Shown here piece by piece: positions 23,724-33,441 of a stretch of 64,000 bases of DNA. Made by a program: the position numbers and the translations under genes. Position 1 is the first letter of the stretch. Every line of letters begins with the position of its first letter. Source of the stretch: Hymenobacter amundsenii (lineage in GTDB: Bacteria > Bacteroidota > Bacteroidia > Cytophagales > Hymenobacteraceae); assembly GCF_002204745.1 (NCBI RefSeq), contig NZ_NIRR01000010.1:62001-126000 (forward strand). The letters are read 5' to 3'. The notes below the pieces were generated by a model, which did not search any database, was not told the DNA's origin, and saw only the letters and a list, made by a program, of their open reading frames with translations.

Positions 23724-25583
23724 CTAGTGCTTTATTTGGAGTTGCTGCCGCTCGATGGTGTTGCCCTGGCGGCGCTGCACGAAATACAGGCCGGCGGGCC
23801 AGGCGCGGGTGTCGATGCGCACGGCCTCCTTGTTGGCCTTGCCCTCGTACATGGGCTGGCCCTGGCTGTTGAAGATGGTGATGGTCGCGCCCGGGGCCTG
23901 CTCCAGCGTAACCGTGGCATCGGCCGGGTTGGGGTAGGCCAGCGACGTGCTCTGCCGGTACATGCTGAACTCGGCGCAGTACTCGCCGCTGCTCAGGCGC
24001 GACACCGATTGCAGGCCCACGGCGTCGAAAGTGGACCGGCTACAGCCGCCATCCTCCACGTCTACCCGGATGGAGGTCTGTTGGCCGGGTGGGGGCGAGA
24101 GCACCGAAATACGTGCCTCGGTGGGCCCCTGGGCAACTATTACGCCGTCCACGGTCCAGGTGTACACGAGTTGGGGCAGATTAGGCAGGTTGGGCCGGTC
24201 CGATACGTTGGCTTCGTAGGTAACCTCCGTATCGCGGCATACTTCGCTGGGCAAGCCGTAGGGCGTACTGATGCGGACGCTCATGCCGCCGTAGTTGAGC
24301 GGCGCGCTGGCTACCCCGGCCGGGCAGCCGTTGGCATTGGCGGCCACCTGCACGAAGCAGAAGTTGCAGCCGCCCGTGGTGGGGGCCGTTGCCAGCAGCC
24401 GCGGCTCGGTGGTCGTGACGGTGGTGGGGCCGACGAAGTTGGCCGGCAGCGTCCAGGTGTAGGAGGTAGCACCCGGGACCGGCGCAACGGCAAACGTACG
24501 GCTCGTGCCCAGGCACATATCGCCGTACTCGGTGAATTCCGGCGTAGCAGTTTGGGAAGCAACAGTAACGGTAATCGGATTGGCTGTGATAGTGGTGCTC
24601 GCGCCGTTGCGGGTATAGGTGGTGGTCAATCCGATAGTACCGGTGCCGGTGCCACTCAGATAAAGTCCTGGAGTCGCTGTATTCAGACAACAAGAGGAGC
24701 GAACCACCCCACTAACAGAGAAAGTATAGTTGCTGAATGTTCCACCAGCTGGCAAATTGCTGGTTGCGGCTCTTACTTGCTCATTCTCTAAGGGTTGGCC
24801 GCAAAACAAGTTGATGTTACCCCCTTGCGGTGTCTTGTTGCTGATGATCGTGAGGGTAGGCAGAGTACGGGTAATAGTAGTGCTGACGGCTAAGCTCCGG
24901 CTGGATACTGTATTGGGGTCGCATAGAGTACTGGCTGCCTGAACTATAACGGCGCCACCCCCATCTGCCGAAGGCGTAACCCGGATACTGTTAGCGGATG
25001 ACCCTTTGATTAGTTGTGGCGTTCCGCCATCGGATAGTGCCCCATTAGGAAATCGCCAGCCCGCAGGAATGGTCCATAGATAAGCGGAAGCGTAAATAGT
25101 AGCGGTATTAGGTGGAGAAGGCAGCGCGACCAGTGGGACAGTAAGCGTAACGGAGCCGCTGCCATTATTACCAAACGTAATATCTCCGCTTACGGCAATT
25201 GGGCCAGGTTGAGCCTGACTCAATGAGAGAACAAAGACAGGAGTGACAGGTGAGGATTGAATAGACGAAGGGTTGCTGCACCCGGAAGTTGTAACCCCAA
25301 TTGATGTTCGATTATTAGAAGTGGTAGGAACATCAGCCCAGACAACGGTAATAATGGGAGAGTTAGTGTTTCCTTTAATAGTGCCTCCTACTACATTCCA
25401 GCTATACCCGCATCCCCCCGAATTTGCAAGGTTTGCCGAGTAAACATACTCTTTACCAGGGCAAACGGGACGACTATCGCCGGTTTCACCGATTATACTG
25501 ATCGATTGAGCATCAACCAAATTGCTTATAAGCAGTAGCAGCAATAGAATTAATCGGCTGCTCAAAGTGGAAAGTGTTTTCAT
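23724..25583 (-). CDS. T9SS type A sorting domain-containing surface protein
   Basis: This 619-residue secreted protein has a signal peptide (MKTLSTLSSRLILLLLLLIS) and a series of Ig/PKD-like domains with paired Cys and Trp-Thr motifs (YSWNVVGGTI, YLWTIPAGWRFPNG, YTWTLPANFVG, YTWTVDGVIVAQGP). The C-terminal sorting domain begins SLAYPNPADATVTLEQAPGA and ends GLYFVQRRQGNTIERQQLQI followed by KH, the type A signal for the type IX secretion system. It is thus exported and attached to the cell surface. The first third of the coding sequence is clearly poorer in GC than the last third. It precedes two barrel paralogs upstream on the same strand. Ligand unknown. Confidence 0.9.
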   Translation of the reverse strand: MKTLSTLSSRLILLLLLLISNLVDAQSISIIGETGDSRPVCPGKEYVYSANLANSGGCGYSWNVVGGTIKGNTNSPIITVVWADVPTTSNNRTSIGVTTSGCSNPSSIQSSPVTPVFVLSLSQAQPGPIAVSGDITFGNNGSGSVTLTVPLVALPSPPNTATIYASAYLWTIPAGWRFPNGALSDGGTPQLIKGSSANSIRVTPSADGGGAVIVQAASTLCDPNTVSSRSLAVSTTITRTLPTLTIISNKTPQGGNINLFCGQPLENEQVRAATSNLPAGGTFSNYTFSVSGVVRSSCCLNTATPGLYLSGTGTGTIGLTTTYTRNGASTTITANPITVTVASQTATPEFTEYGDMCLGTSRTFAVAPVPGATSYTWTLPANFVGPTTVTTTEPRLLATAPTTGGCNFCFVQVAANANGCPAGVASAPLNYGGMSVRISTPYGLPSEVCRDTEVTYEANVSDRPNLPNLPQLVYTWTVDGVIVAQGPTEARISVLSPPPGQQTSIRVDVEDGGCSRSTFDAVGLQSVSRLSSGEYCAEFSMYRQSTSLAYPNPADATVTLEQAPGATITIFNSQGQPMYEGKANKEAVRIDTRAWPAGLYFVQRRQGNTIERQQLQIKH

Positions 25584-25615
25584 AAGAGTAATTGAAAGAA
25601 AGGTGAAGAAATGAG

Positions 25616-26323
25616 TTAAAATAGGTAAGAAACGCCCACCAGCTGAACGGGGCGTAACTGCATCTGAAAAGTATTACCCGTGTAAAAGGCATAGCCGTTG
25701 ACCAGTGTGCCGTCGGTGTTCTGCCGCAATACCGTGTTGGTCAGATTGTAGCGGCGGCGCTCGTAGCGCGCCACCAGGGCCGCCTCGGCAAACACCCGAA
25801 CCCGGGCGGATGCGTGCAGCATGAGGCCAACGAATGGGCGGGCTTGCACCTGCCAGCGGTTGATCACGTAGCGGCTCTCATAGGCATACTTGCCCGGCCC
25901 AAACTGATTCGGTACCTCCCGCACATCGCGTGATTTTGCCTGGCCCCAGCCGCTGCCCAGCTCCGCGCCATAGTACCAGCTGGTGTGCCGGCCCAGCGAC
26001 TGCTGCCACTCGTAGCCCCCAAACAGCATCGCCGACCATTCGTAGGTGACGGACCCGGGCAGGGTACCCAGAAAGTCGGTGCTGTCGCGACGGCTATATT
26101 GCCCAACCAAGCGTGCCCGCAACGCTTGGTTGGGCTTGGTCTGGCGCTTATAGAGCAGGCCCACGGGCAGGGCGCGGTTGTTTCTGAAGAAGCCGTCGAG
26201 TACGGGGCTGGCCGTCAGGCCCAACTGATGCTTATAAATGGCCGCCGAGTCGGGCGGGACGGTTTGAGCGGCGGCGGCCAGGGGCAGGGCGGTGGCCAAG
26301 AGCAGGCAGGCAAAGGATTTCAT
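25616..26323 (-). CDS. Outer-membrane protein paralog A (mosaic pair)
   Basis: This 235-residue protein has a signal peptide (MKSFACLLLATALPLAAAAQ). Residues 22-70 (PPDSAAIYKHQLGLTASPVL, then FFRNNRALPVGLLYKRQTKP) are almost identical to the gene at 26374. The rest is unrelated at the sequence level to that copy but has the same strand periodicity (WSAMLFGGYEWQQSLGRHTS, QARPFVGLMLHASARVRVFAEAAL) and ends VQLVGVSYLF, a typical barrel terminus. It probably forms an 8- to 10-stranded outer-membrane barrel. Function unknown. It is 32 bases upstream of the T9SS cargo gene, so the two are likely co-transcribed. Confidence 0.75.
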   Translation of the reverse strand: MKSFACLLLATALPLAAAAQTVPPDSAAIYKHQLGLTASPVLDGFFRNNRALPVGLLYKRQTKPNQALRARLVGQYSRRDSTDFLGTLPGSVTYEWSAMLFGGYEWQQSLGRHTSWYYGAELGSGWGQAKSRDVREVPNQFGPGKYAYESRYVINRWQVQARPFVGLMLHASARVRVFAEAALVARYERRRYNLTNTVLRQNTDGTLVNGYAFYTGNTFQMQLRPVQLVGVSYLF

Positions 26324-26373
26324 AGCAGCAGAAAGAAGGGGAAAGAGTGAAAATAAATTGCGAAAAAAATATT

Positions 26374-27120
26374 TCAGCGTTCAGTAGATCCGAAGCAGTA
26401 GTGCAACGCGACTTGACTCACTGGATTTAAAAATATGCTAATAGCATTGTTTTGGGTATTCGTATTAGCGCCATCAGTGGAATTGCTATCAACGCGATTA
26501 ATTGAGTTTTTATCCTGAAATGACCTATGCGAATACCGAACGGATATTACTGATTCAGCACTGAGATACAAGTAGGGTTTCACCTGATAACGTACTGCTA
26601 TTAGCGGACGTAGAAAAGTAGAATAAGTAGTAATGGCATAGTCTGATTTACGTAGGAATAAAGCAGAACCTCCATCTACATTAATCGCAGTAATTGCTTC
26701 GTCGCGGCGACGAAACCGGTCATATCCGGCCCCCACATCCAGGCCTGCATAAGCCACCCAGCGGCGGGCAATACTTCGCTGCCATTCCCGGCCGATATAA
26801 GCTTGCAGGCCAAAGCTGTTTTCGTAGAAGGTGGGGTTGGCGGCTAAATCACTGCTCTTATTGCGCCGCTCGTTTCGCAGGTCGAGCACCAGCCCCAGCC
26901 GCAACGCCTGGTTCGGCTTGGTCTGGCGCTTGTACAGCAAGCCCACGGGCAGGGCGCGGTTATTCTTGAAAAAGCCGTCGAGCACGGGGCTGGCCGTCAG
27001 GCCCAGCTGGTGCTTGTAAGTGGCGGCCGAGTCGGGCGGGGTGTTTTGGGCCGTGGCGGCCAGGGGCAGGGCGGTGGCAGCCAGCAGCCACAGCGGCAGC
27101 AGGGTAGGGGGGGCTTTCAT
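26374..27120 (-). CDS. Outer-membrane protein paralog B (mosaic pair)
   Basis: This 248-residue protein starts at the ATG at 27120, giving a signal peptide (MKAPPTLLPLWLLAATALPL, then AATAQ). It shares the N-terminal cassette of paralog A (PPDSAATYKHQLGLTASPVL, then FFKNNRALPVGLLYKRQTKP). The C-terminal two-thirds differ and carry beta-barrel-type strands (FGLQAYIGREWQRSIARRWV, FLRPLIAVRYQVKPYLYLSA). Base composition changes sharply: the signal and cassette are GC-rich, while 26374-26700 is AT-rich, unlike the window. A G12 tract sits in a putative promoter about 240 bases upstream. Function unknown; a variable surface barrel is a reasonable guess. Confidence 0.75.
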   Translation of the reverse strand: MKAPPTLLPLWLLAATALPLAATAQNTPPDSAATYKHQLGLTASPVLDGFFKNNRALPVGLLYKRQTKPNQALRLGLVLDLRNERRNKSSDLAANPTFYENSFGLQAYIGREWQRSIARRWVAYAGLDVGAGYDRFRRRDEAITAINVDGGSALFLRKSDYAITTYSTFLRPLIAVRYQVKPYLYLSAESVISVRYSHRSFQDKNSINRVDSNSTDGANTNTQNNAISIFLNPVSQVALHYCFGSTER

Positions 27121-27365
27121 AGCGGAACAGGAAGAAAGGGGAAGGGGACAGAACAGCCCACCGTGGCGGTGGAACGGGTAGCGAAAGTCGGCGCAAGGCC
27201 ACCAGCCCAACCGGAGCCTGGGGAGCGGAGCAACAGGACGAGGTGTGGGAGGGGGCGCCACCCAGCGCGGGGTAACAGGATAGGTGCGGGCGGCGATAAG
27301 ATAGGGCGGTGCCTGAGCGGGTTGGGCTAAGCCGCTGCGATACTACTGAGTATCACCGTAGAATA

Positions 27366-27396
27366 CAAAAATAGCGTACCCCCCCCCCCCATGAAA
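27366..27396 (-). promoter_or_regulatory. Putative promoter with a G12 tract in its spacer
   Basis: On the minus strand TTTC (27393-27396) is followed by 19 bases (AT, twelve G, TACGC) and TATTTTTG (27366-27373). TATTTTTG is an exact TAnnTTTG -7 box, and TTTC is one base from the -33 TTTG. The spacing is inside the usual 19-21 range only while the tract is about this length. It faces paralog B with a leader of about 240 bases. Slippage in the tract would change promoter strength. Confidence 0.5.
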
Positions 27397-27675
27397 TAAT
27401 TTACAATACTTTGATTTGCAATTATTTGAGATATTCTATGTTCCGCCATATTGATGCCGACGGTGGGCCAAAGCTGAAGTCAGAGAAGCCGTGGTAGGGG
27501 TATAGTGATCGAACAGGCCAGATGCCGTTGGGTGCGTCGAGGACCTGAGGATGGAGGCCCGGCGGGAGGTGCAAGGAGCAGCGGGCAGGGTTGCGCAACC
27601 GGCAACGGGGCAGCCGCGCCGTTGCCTAACCCGCACGAGCCGGGCCACGACGCGGCTGCCCCATATACCTGCTCC

Positions 27676-27716
27676 CAAAAAAAGCGGGACCCAGACGCCA
27701 AGCATCCGGGCCCCGC
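27676..27716 (-). terminator. Terminator after porP/sprF-like gene
   Basis: On the minus strand GCGGGGCCCGGA pairs with TCTGGGTCCCGC (two G:U pairs) and is followed by seven T, 36 bases after the stop at 27752. Confidence 0.85.
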
Positions 27717-27751
27717 CTGCTTGAGGGGAACTGGTACTGCGCAGCCTCGTG

Positions 27752-28720
27752 CTACCAGAAGCGGTTGGTGCACACTACCTGGGCTTTCTTTTTGATGCGC
27801 AACCCTATGAGTATTTCGTGGCTGCCGGCGTGGTGGTCGGCCAGCCGCGAAAGACCGGTATCGTAGGAGTAGCCCACCTGAAACTGCTCGTAGCTGAAGC
27901 CGACCATGGCCACGGCCGAGTCGAAGGCCCGCCACGACACGCCCGCCCACAGCAAATCCTGGTACTTGAGCTTGGCATTGACATCGACCGAAACCGGGGC
28001 CGGGCTCACGGCCTTCACCAGCACCGACGGCACCAGCGACCAGTCGTCGGTGAGCGGCAGCCGCACCCCGCCCGTGAGGTAGTAGTGGCGGCTAAGCGAG
28101 TTGCCCGCGCCCGCGCCCAATTGGTTGTCGCTATAAGAGAAGTCGAGCTTGTTGGCCAGCAGCTGGGTGCTCGACACCCCGGCGTAGAAGCTGGGGCCGT
28201 ACACCCACAGGCCCACCGCGCCGTCGAGCACCCGCGAGGCGTCGCTGGCCGCTACGGTGGTGGGGTCGAAGAACTGCAATTGGCTGCCATCGACGGCAAA
28301 CTGCTGCACGCCGGCCGACACGCCCAGCGAGGCCCGGATTTTGGGCGTCAGTACCACGTTGTAGGCGTAGGAAACGTAGGCGGTAGTCCGGCTCAAGGGG
28401 CCCGTCACGTCGCGGTACACGAGGCCGCCCACCGCGTGAAACGGCCGGCGCAGGTCGTGAATGGTGCGCTTGTTGGTGGTGAGCCACTTGCCCAGCGAGG
28501 AGTTGACGCTGGCGTAGTAGGTGCGGGGGGCGCCCTCCAGCCCCACCCACTGGGTACGGTAACTGAACTTGACGTCGATGTAGTCCTCCACGCCCGTCGC
28601 GCCGGGGTTGAGCAGGTAGTTGTTGTTCATGTACTGGCTGTACTGCGCCTCCTGTTGGGCCAGGACCGGCGCGGCCGCCAGCAGCAGGAGCGGCAGCAGG
28701 AGTAGGAAAGCTCTTTTCAT
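27752..28720 (-). CDS. PorP/SprF family type IX secretion system membrane protein
   Basis: This 322-residue outer-membrane protein has a signal peptide (MKRAFLLLLPLLLLAAAPVL) followed by QQEAQYSQYMNNNYLLNPGATG, the unmistakable start of PorP/SprF proteins. Barrel strands follow (VKFSYRTQWVGLEGAPRTYY, KWLTTNKRTIHDLRRPFHAV), then ASLGVSAGVQQFAVDGSQLQ and the C-terminal VGYSYDTGLSRLADHHAGSH, ILIGLRI block. These proteins assist secretion or surface attachment of type B sorting-domain cargo and are usually encoded next to it. That fits the adhesin gene directly upstream (105 bases), with a 24-bp hairpin between them. Confidence 0.95.
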   Translation of the reverse strand: MKRAFLLLLPLLLLAAAPVLAQQEAQYSQYMNNNYLLNPGATGVEDYIDVKFSYRTQWVGLEGAPRTYYASVNSSLGKWLTTNKRTIHDLRRPFHAVGGLVYRDVTGPLSRTTAYVSYAYNVVLTPKIRASLGVSAGVQQFAVDGSQLQFFDPTTVAASDASRVLDGAVGLWVYGPSFYAGVSSTQLLANKLDFSYSDNQLGAGAGNSLSRHYYLTGGVRLPLTDDWSLVPSVLVKAVSPAPVSVDVNAKLKYQDLLWAGVSWRAFDSAVAMVGFSYEQFQVGYSYDTGLSRLADHHAGSHEILIGLRIKKKAQVVCTNRFW

Positions 28721-28766
28721 AACAGCAAATGCGTTAGCGTCTGAGGAAATAGGGCTGGGCTGGATC

Positions 28767-28820
28767 GGTCAGCTACTGGTGGTCAGTTCTTGATTCAGAA
28801 CTGACCACCAGTAGCTGACC
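28767..28820. terminator. 24-bp perfect hairpin between adhesin gene and porP
   Basis: Perfect arms at 28767-28790 and 28797-28820 (GGTCAGCTACTGGTGGTCAG and onward) with loop TGATTC. It begins 5 bases beyond the adhesin stop at 28826. It could end or weaken transcription into porP. Confidence 0.75.
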
Positions 28821-28825
28821 ACGCA

Positions 28826-31800
28826 TCAATAAAGGACCGTAATCGAGCCACTGTAGGATTTGCCCAAGGGACCCTTCGTGACGACCACGTAGTAGTAGGT
28901 GCCCACCGGTGCGGGCTGGCCGTTGATGTCGCCGCGCCACTCGTTGGCCCGGCTGTAGTTTTCGGCCGAGAAAATCTTGTTGCCCCAGCGGTTGAACACC
29001 GTGACGGTGGTGTTGGGGAATTGCTCGATGTTCTCGATTTGCCAGGTGTCGTCGCGGCCGTCGCCGTTGGGCGTGAAGGCGTTGGGAATCCGGATGGGCG
29101 GCAGCACGGTTACCGTCACCTCATCGAAGGCAGCGCAACCGCCTGCCCCAGCCGAAAGCCGGTAGGTAGTCGTGACGGTAGGTGCAGCCACGGGCCGCAG
29201 CGGGTCGTTGCCCGGGAACGTGAGCCCCGTCGCTGGGGTCCACGTCACGGGGTAGGTGCCATCAGCAGTGCCTTCCAGCACTACCGATGAGCCCAGGAAA
29301 ATCTGCTTGTCAGGGCCGGCACTGATTTTTACCGGGGGCTGAACGCGTACCGCCACGGCATTGGAAACGGCCGTCACGGTCTGGCCGCAACTGTTGACCG
29401 TGCTCAGGCGCAGCGTCACGATCTGGCCGTCGCGCAGGGTGCTGCTGGTGAAAACCGGCCCCGTCGCACCGGCCACGGCCGTACCATCGACCAGCCACTG
29501 GTACATCGGGTTCGGTCCGGCATTCGTCACGCTGGTCGCGCTAAAGGTTAGTGGTTCGCCCGGGCATACCGGTGGGCCCGTTTGGGCGGCAATAGCCAGG
29601 GTGGGCGTGGGCGTGGGGGTGCGCGTTACCGTCACCGTTGCCGTAGCGGGGCCGGTGCTGCACAGGCCTGCTGTGGCGGTTACTTCCACCCGGACCTGGT
29701 CGCCGGTAACCAGCGTGCTGCTGGTAAAGGTCGGCCCACTGGCCACGGGAATGTTGTTGACGAACCACCGAAAAGTCGGGGCGGGGCCCGCGTTGGTGGT
29801 GGCGGCCGCGAAGGTCAGCGGCGTACCGGGGCACAGCGTGGGCGGGGTCGTCAGGGTCACGGTAGGCGTCACGACGGGCGAAACGCGCACCGTCACGACG
29901 TTGGAAATGCTGGTGGAGCAGGTGCCGGTGCCCGAGCTCACCCGGCGGCGGAAGTAAGTGGTAGCCGTAAGGGCCCCGGGGGCGAAGGTTTCGCCCGTAG
30001 CGCCGCCAATGGCCGCAAAGGATACGTTATCCAGGGAAGATTCCCACTGATAAGCAAACGTACCGGTGCCGCCACCAGCCGGGCCGGTGCTGGTTAGCGG
30101 GTTGGGCGCTGTGCCCGCACAAATATCCTGATCCGCCGCAATGGTCCCGGCCGTCAGCGTCGGCAGCACCGTGATGGTGACGACGTTGGAGGGCAGGTTG
30201 GAGCAGGGGCCCGAGCTTACCTGGCGGCGGAAGTAGGTGGTAACCGTGAGCGGACCGGGCGCGAAAGTGGCCTCGGTAGCCCCGGCAACGGCCGTAAAGT
30301 TGGTGTTGTCAACCGACGATTCCCACTGGTAGGTAAATGTGCCTGTACCGCCACTGGCGCCGGCTGTGCTGGTCAGCAGGGCAGGGGTAGCGCCCGCGCA
30401 CAGGGCCTGGTCGGTGCCGATGGTGCCAGCCACCAGGGCCGGCGTCACCGTAATGGTTACCACATTGGAAACCACCGGCCCGCACGGCCCCGACGTTGCG
30501 CGGCGGCGGAAGTAGGTCGTAGCCGTCAATGGGCCGGGCAGGTACGTCGGCCCGGTAGCCCCACCGATGGCGGTAAAGGTGGTGTTGTCAGAGGAGGATT
30601 CCCACTGGTAGGTAATGGTGCCATTGCCGCCCGCGGCCGCTACAGTGCTGGTCAGCAACGCGGGTGCGGTACCGGCGCACAGCGTCTGGTTGGCCGCGAT
30701 GGTGCCGGCCGTCAGGGCGGGCGTTACCGTGATGGTCACCACGTTGGAAGGCACGTTGGCGCAGGTGCCGGAGCTTACCTGCCGGCGGAAGTAGGTGGTA
30801 ACCGTGAGTGGACCGGGGGCATATTCGGCCGTGGTAGCCCCGGCAATAGCGGTAAAGGTTACGTTGTCAACCGAGGATTCCCACTGGTAAGCGAAGGTGC
30901 TAGTGCCGCCCATCGGGGCCGCGCTGTTCGTGAGCGGGGCCACGGGGCTACCGGCGCACACGGCCTGGTCGGCCGCGATGGTGCCGGCCGTCAGGGCCGG
31001 CGTTACCGTGATGGTTACCACGTTGGAAGGTACGTTTGCGCAAGCTCCCGAAATTGCCTGGCGGCGGAAGTAGGTGGTAACGGCGAGGGCTCCGGGCGCG
31101 AACGTGGGCCCGGTAGCCCCGGCAATAGCAGTAAAGGTCGCGTTGTCAAGAGATGTTTCCCACTGATAAGCAACCGTACCGGTGCCGCCCGTAGCCGGGG
31201 TTACGCTCGTTAGTGGGGCTGGTGTAGTGCCGGCGCACAGGGCCTGGTCGGCGGCAATGGTGCCAGCCACAACCGCCGGCGTCACGGTAATAGTTACCAC
31301 GTTGGAGAGCACCGGCGCGCAGGATCCGGAAGTTGTGCGGAGGCGGTAATAAGTAGTGACCGTCAGTGGGCCGGGTGCGTAGCCGGCACTGGTCGCGCCG
31401 CCGATGGCGGTAAAAGTCGTGTTGTCAACGGACGATTCCCACTGATACGTAAAGGTGCCGGTGCCGCCCGTGGGGGCCGTTGTGCTAGTGAGCGGAGCCG
31501 GGGTGGCACCGGCGCACAGCGCCTGATCGGCGGCAATGGTGCCGGCCACAACTTTCGGGGTCACCGTAATCTTAACTGAGGCCGAGGGCGTGCGCGGCGC
31601 GCAGAAGCCCGAGGTAACCAGCCGCCGGAAGTAGGTCGTGACACTCAGCACGCCCGGCGCATAGGTTTCAGCCGTAGCCCCGCTGATGTCGGCCCAGGTA
31701 GTGTTATCAATTGATGACTGCCACTGGTAGTTGAACTGCCCGGTGCCTTCGCCCGCGGGCGTTGCGCTGGTGAGCACGGCCGCCGAATCGCCGGCACAGA

Positions 31801-33441
31801 TGGTCTGGTCGGCCGCAATAGTGCCTGGGGTAGGCGGTCCGAAAATGCGCACCATACTCTTCGTTTCCCGGCAAAAACAGTCAGTCGTGATGCGCAGCGT
31901 CACCACGTAATCGCCCGGGCGGGGGTAGGTATGCTTTACCGAGTCAGGCTGAGTGGAGGTCGTGCCGTCGCCGAAATCCCAGGCGTATTGCTTCTTGTCG
32001 AAATCAACGGGCGGGGCCGTGAACGTGTATTCGAGGCACGCCGTAGGCCGGCCCCCGAAGCCAAAGCGCAGCAAAGAGCTTTGGTTGAAGTTGACGAGCC
32101 CGAGGCCGCTGCGGCGCCCGCCCAGCGTCAGGCTGTCGTCGGCGTAGGCAATGGCGGCCCCCAGCGAATCGGGGTAGGGGATAAAGCCCAGCGCCGGCTG
32201 CCCTCGCGGGCCACGTAAATCTTGCCATCGGGGGCTGCCTGCATGGAGCCCAGGTTGACGGGCGTGGTCTGCTTGAGCGGAATAACCGCTTTGGCAGCCA
32301 TACCGGTTCCGGGGCCGCTGATATCAAACTGCAACAGCTGGGGCAATCGGGGCGCCGCGCCCAGCACGGTGGCATAAAGGCGGCTGCGGCCCGGCGAAAA
32401 CTCGACGCCATAATAGCCACCTTCCTTGCTGTCAATGATTCGGGGGCTGCCGACCATGCCCGTGGAGGTGTCGAAACTAAACAGCTCCACACTACTGCTG
32501 CTGTCGCCGGCCACCGCACTGTAGCGCGACAACGCCAGCTGCTGGCCGTCGGGCGTCACTTTCATCTGCCCCCGGTAGCCTTCCGGCGACACGCTCGGGG
32601 CGTGTAAAGAGCCCACAGCAGAAATTACCGGCGGATCGATGAGCACCGGCCCTACGCCCCCGGCTACCAGCCGTACGCGGTATGCCAGGAAAGCGTCGCC
32701 CCGGTTGGCGGTGCCGGTTGTAGCATTGCCCCAGCCGTGCACGATAATCCAGATGTCGCAGCCGTTTTTGTGAAACACCCCCGTCATTTTTTCGGTGGTG
32801 CCCTGAGTGAGCGGCGTGTTTTTAGTGGCCGCTACCACCGTACCCGCCCCGCCTCCGGCGGGAATAATAATTTCCGAGTAGCTCAGGCCCTTGGGGCCGC
32901 CCTTGGCGTCTTGCGTGAAAATCAGGTAGCGCGTTTCGCCTCCCGGCATCGTGGGGGGCGGGCTGCCGGGCAACCGGATGGGCAGGGGGCCGTCGGTGGT
33001 CAGGCGGTTGCCGCCCATGCCCGTACCGTTGGTCATGATGGTGCCGTTGCCGTTCCAGATGGTGTCGCCGTTGCTGTAGAACAGAATCTTGCCGCTGCCA
33101 TCCGACATTACGCCAGCGCCGGCGGGCGCCGTCATCGCGCCATCGGTTAGCACAACAGGCTTAATGGAGTCGGTGGCTTGGTTGAAGTCGAGCCCCGCCT
33201 TGGAGCCGAAATACCAGGTGTTAGCAAACTTCTCATCCTCGCTGCACGTCGGGGGCGCGGTTTGGGCGCGAGCCGTGGTGGTTGTGCCGCCCAGCAACCC
33301 CATCAGCAGCAGCATCAGGGGCAGCAGCCACCCAAGGCGCAGCAGCCCCGCGCCGCTAGGGCCGGCCGGCCGACGGCGGCGGCGAATAGGGCGGGTGGAA
33401 ATCGGGGCAGTAGCTAAGGTAAGAAGGAGCTCTACGGGCAT
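28826..33441 (-). pseudogene. Large T9SS type B surface protein (gliding motility-associated C-terminal domain), frameshifted
   Basis: Two frames form one protein of about 1,540 residues. The N-terminal frame (33441-32128) has a signal-like segment (LLPLMLLLMGLLGG, cut near ARAQ) and a propeller-like domain (GKILFYSNGDTIWNGNGTIM, SVSPEGYRGQMKVTPDGQQL). The second frame (to 28826) has a PKD domain (YAWDFGDGTTSTQPDSVKHT), seven Ig-like repeats, two further Ig-like domains, and the CHU_C-type C-terminus (IPNAFTPNGDGRDDTWQIEN ... VTVFNRWGNKIFS ... GTYYYVV), the type B sorting signal. The frames join near 32200, where adding one C restores AREGQPALGFIPYPDSLGAA. SprB-like adhesins of this build act in gliding or attachment. 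PorP/SprF is the next gene. It is either a pseudogene or an undercall. Confidence 0.87.
29864..31825 (-). repeat. Seven tandem in-frame repeats of about 93 codons (Ig-like)
   Basis: Each unit starts GTIAADQxxCAG, holds YQWESSxDNxxFTAIxGAT and xxTTYFRRxxxSGxC, and ends SNVVTITVTP. Unit lengths are 94, 93 (five times) and 95 residues. Units 2-6 are the most alike, pointing to unequal crossing-over or gene conversion. Confidence 0.9.

Larger units (their letters stand above)
27121..27751. other. Long intergenic region upstream of paralog B
   Basis: No convincing gene is seen in these 631 bases. It holds, from right to left, the terminator of the PorP gene (27676-27716), GGGGCAGCCGCG inverted arms at 27606-27617 and 27651-27662, an AT-rich patch (27391-27440), a C12 tract at 27379-27390, and a GC-rich leader towards paralog B. 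Short open frames here have no codon or motif support. Confidence 0.6.

Noticed and set aside
29864-31825. Possible CRISPR array or minisatellite
   Set aside because: Units are about 279 bp, coding, in frame and without unique spacers, so they are protein domain repeats.
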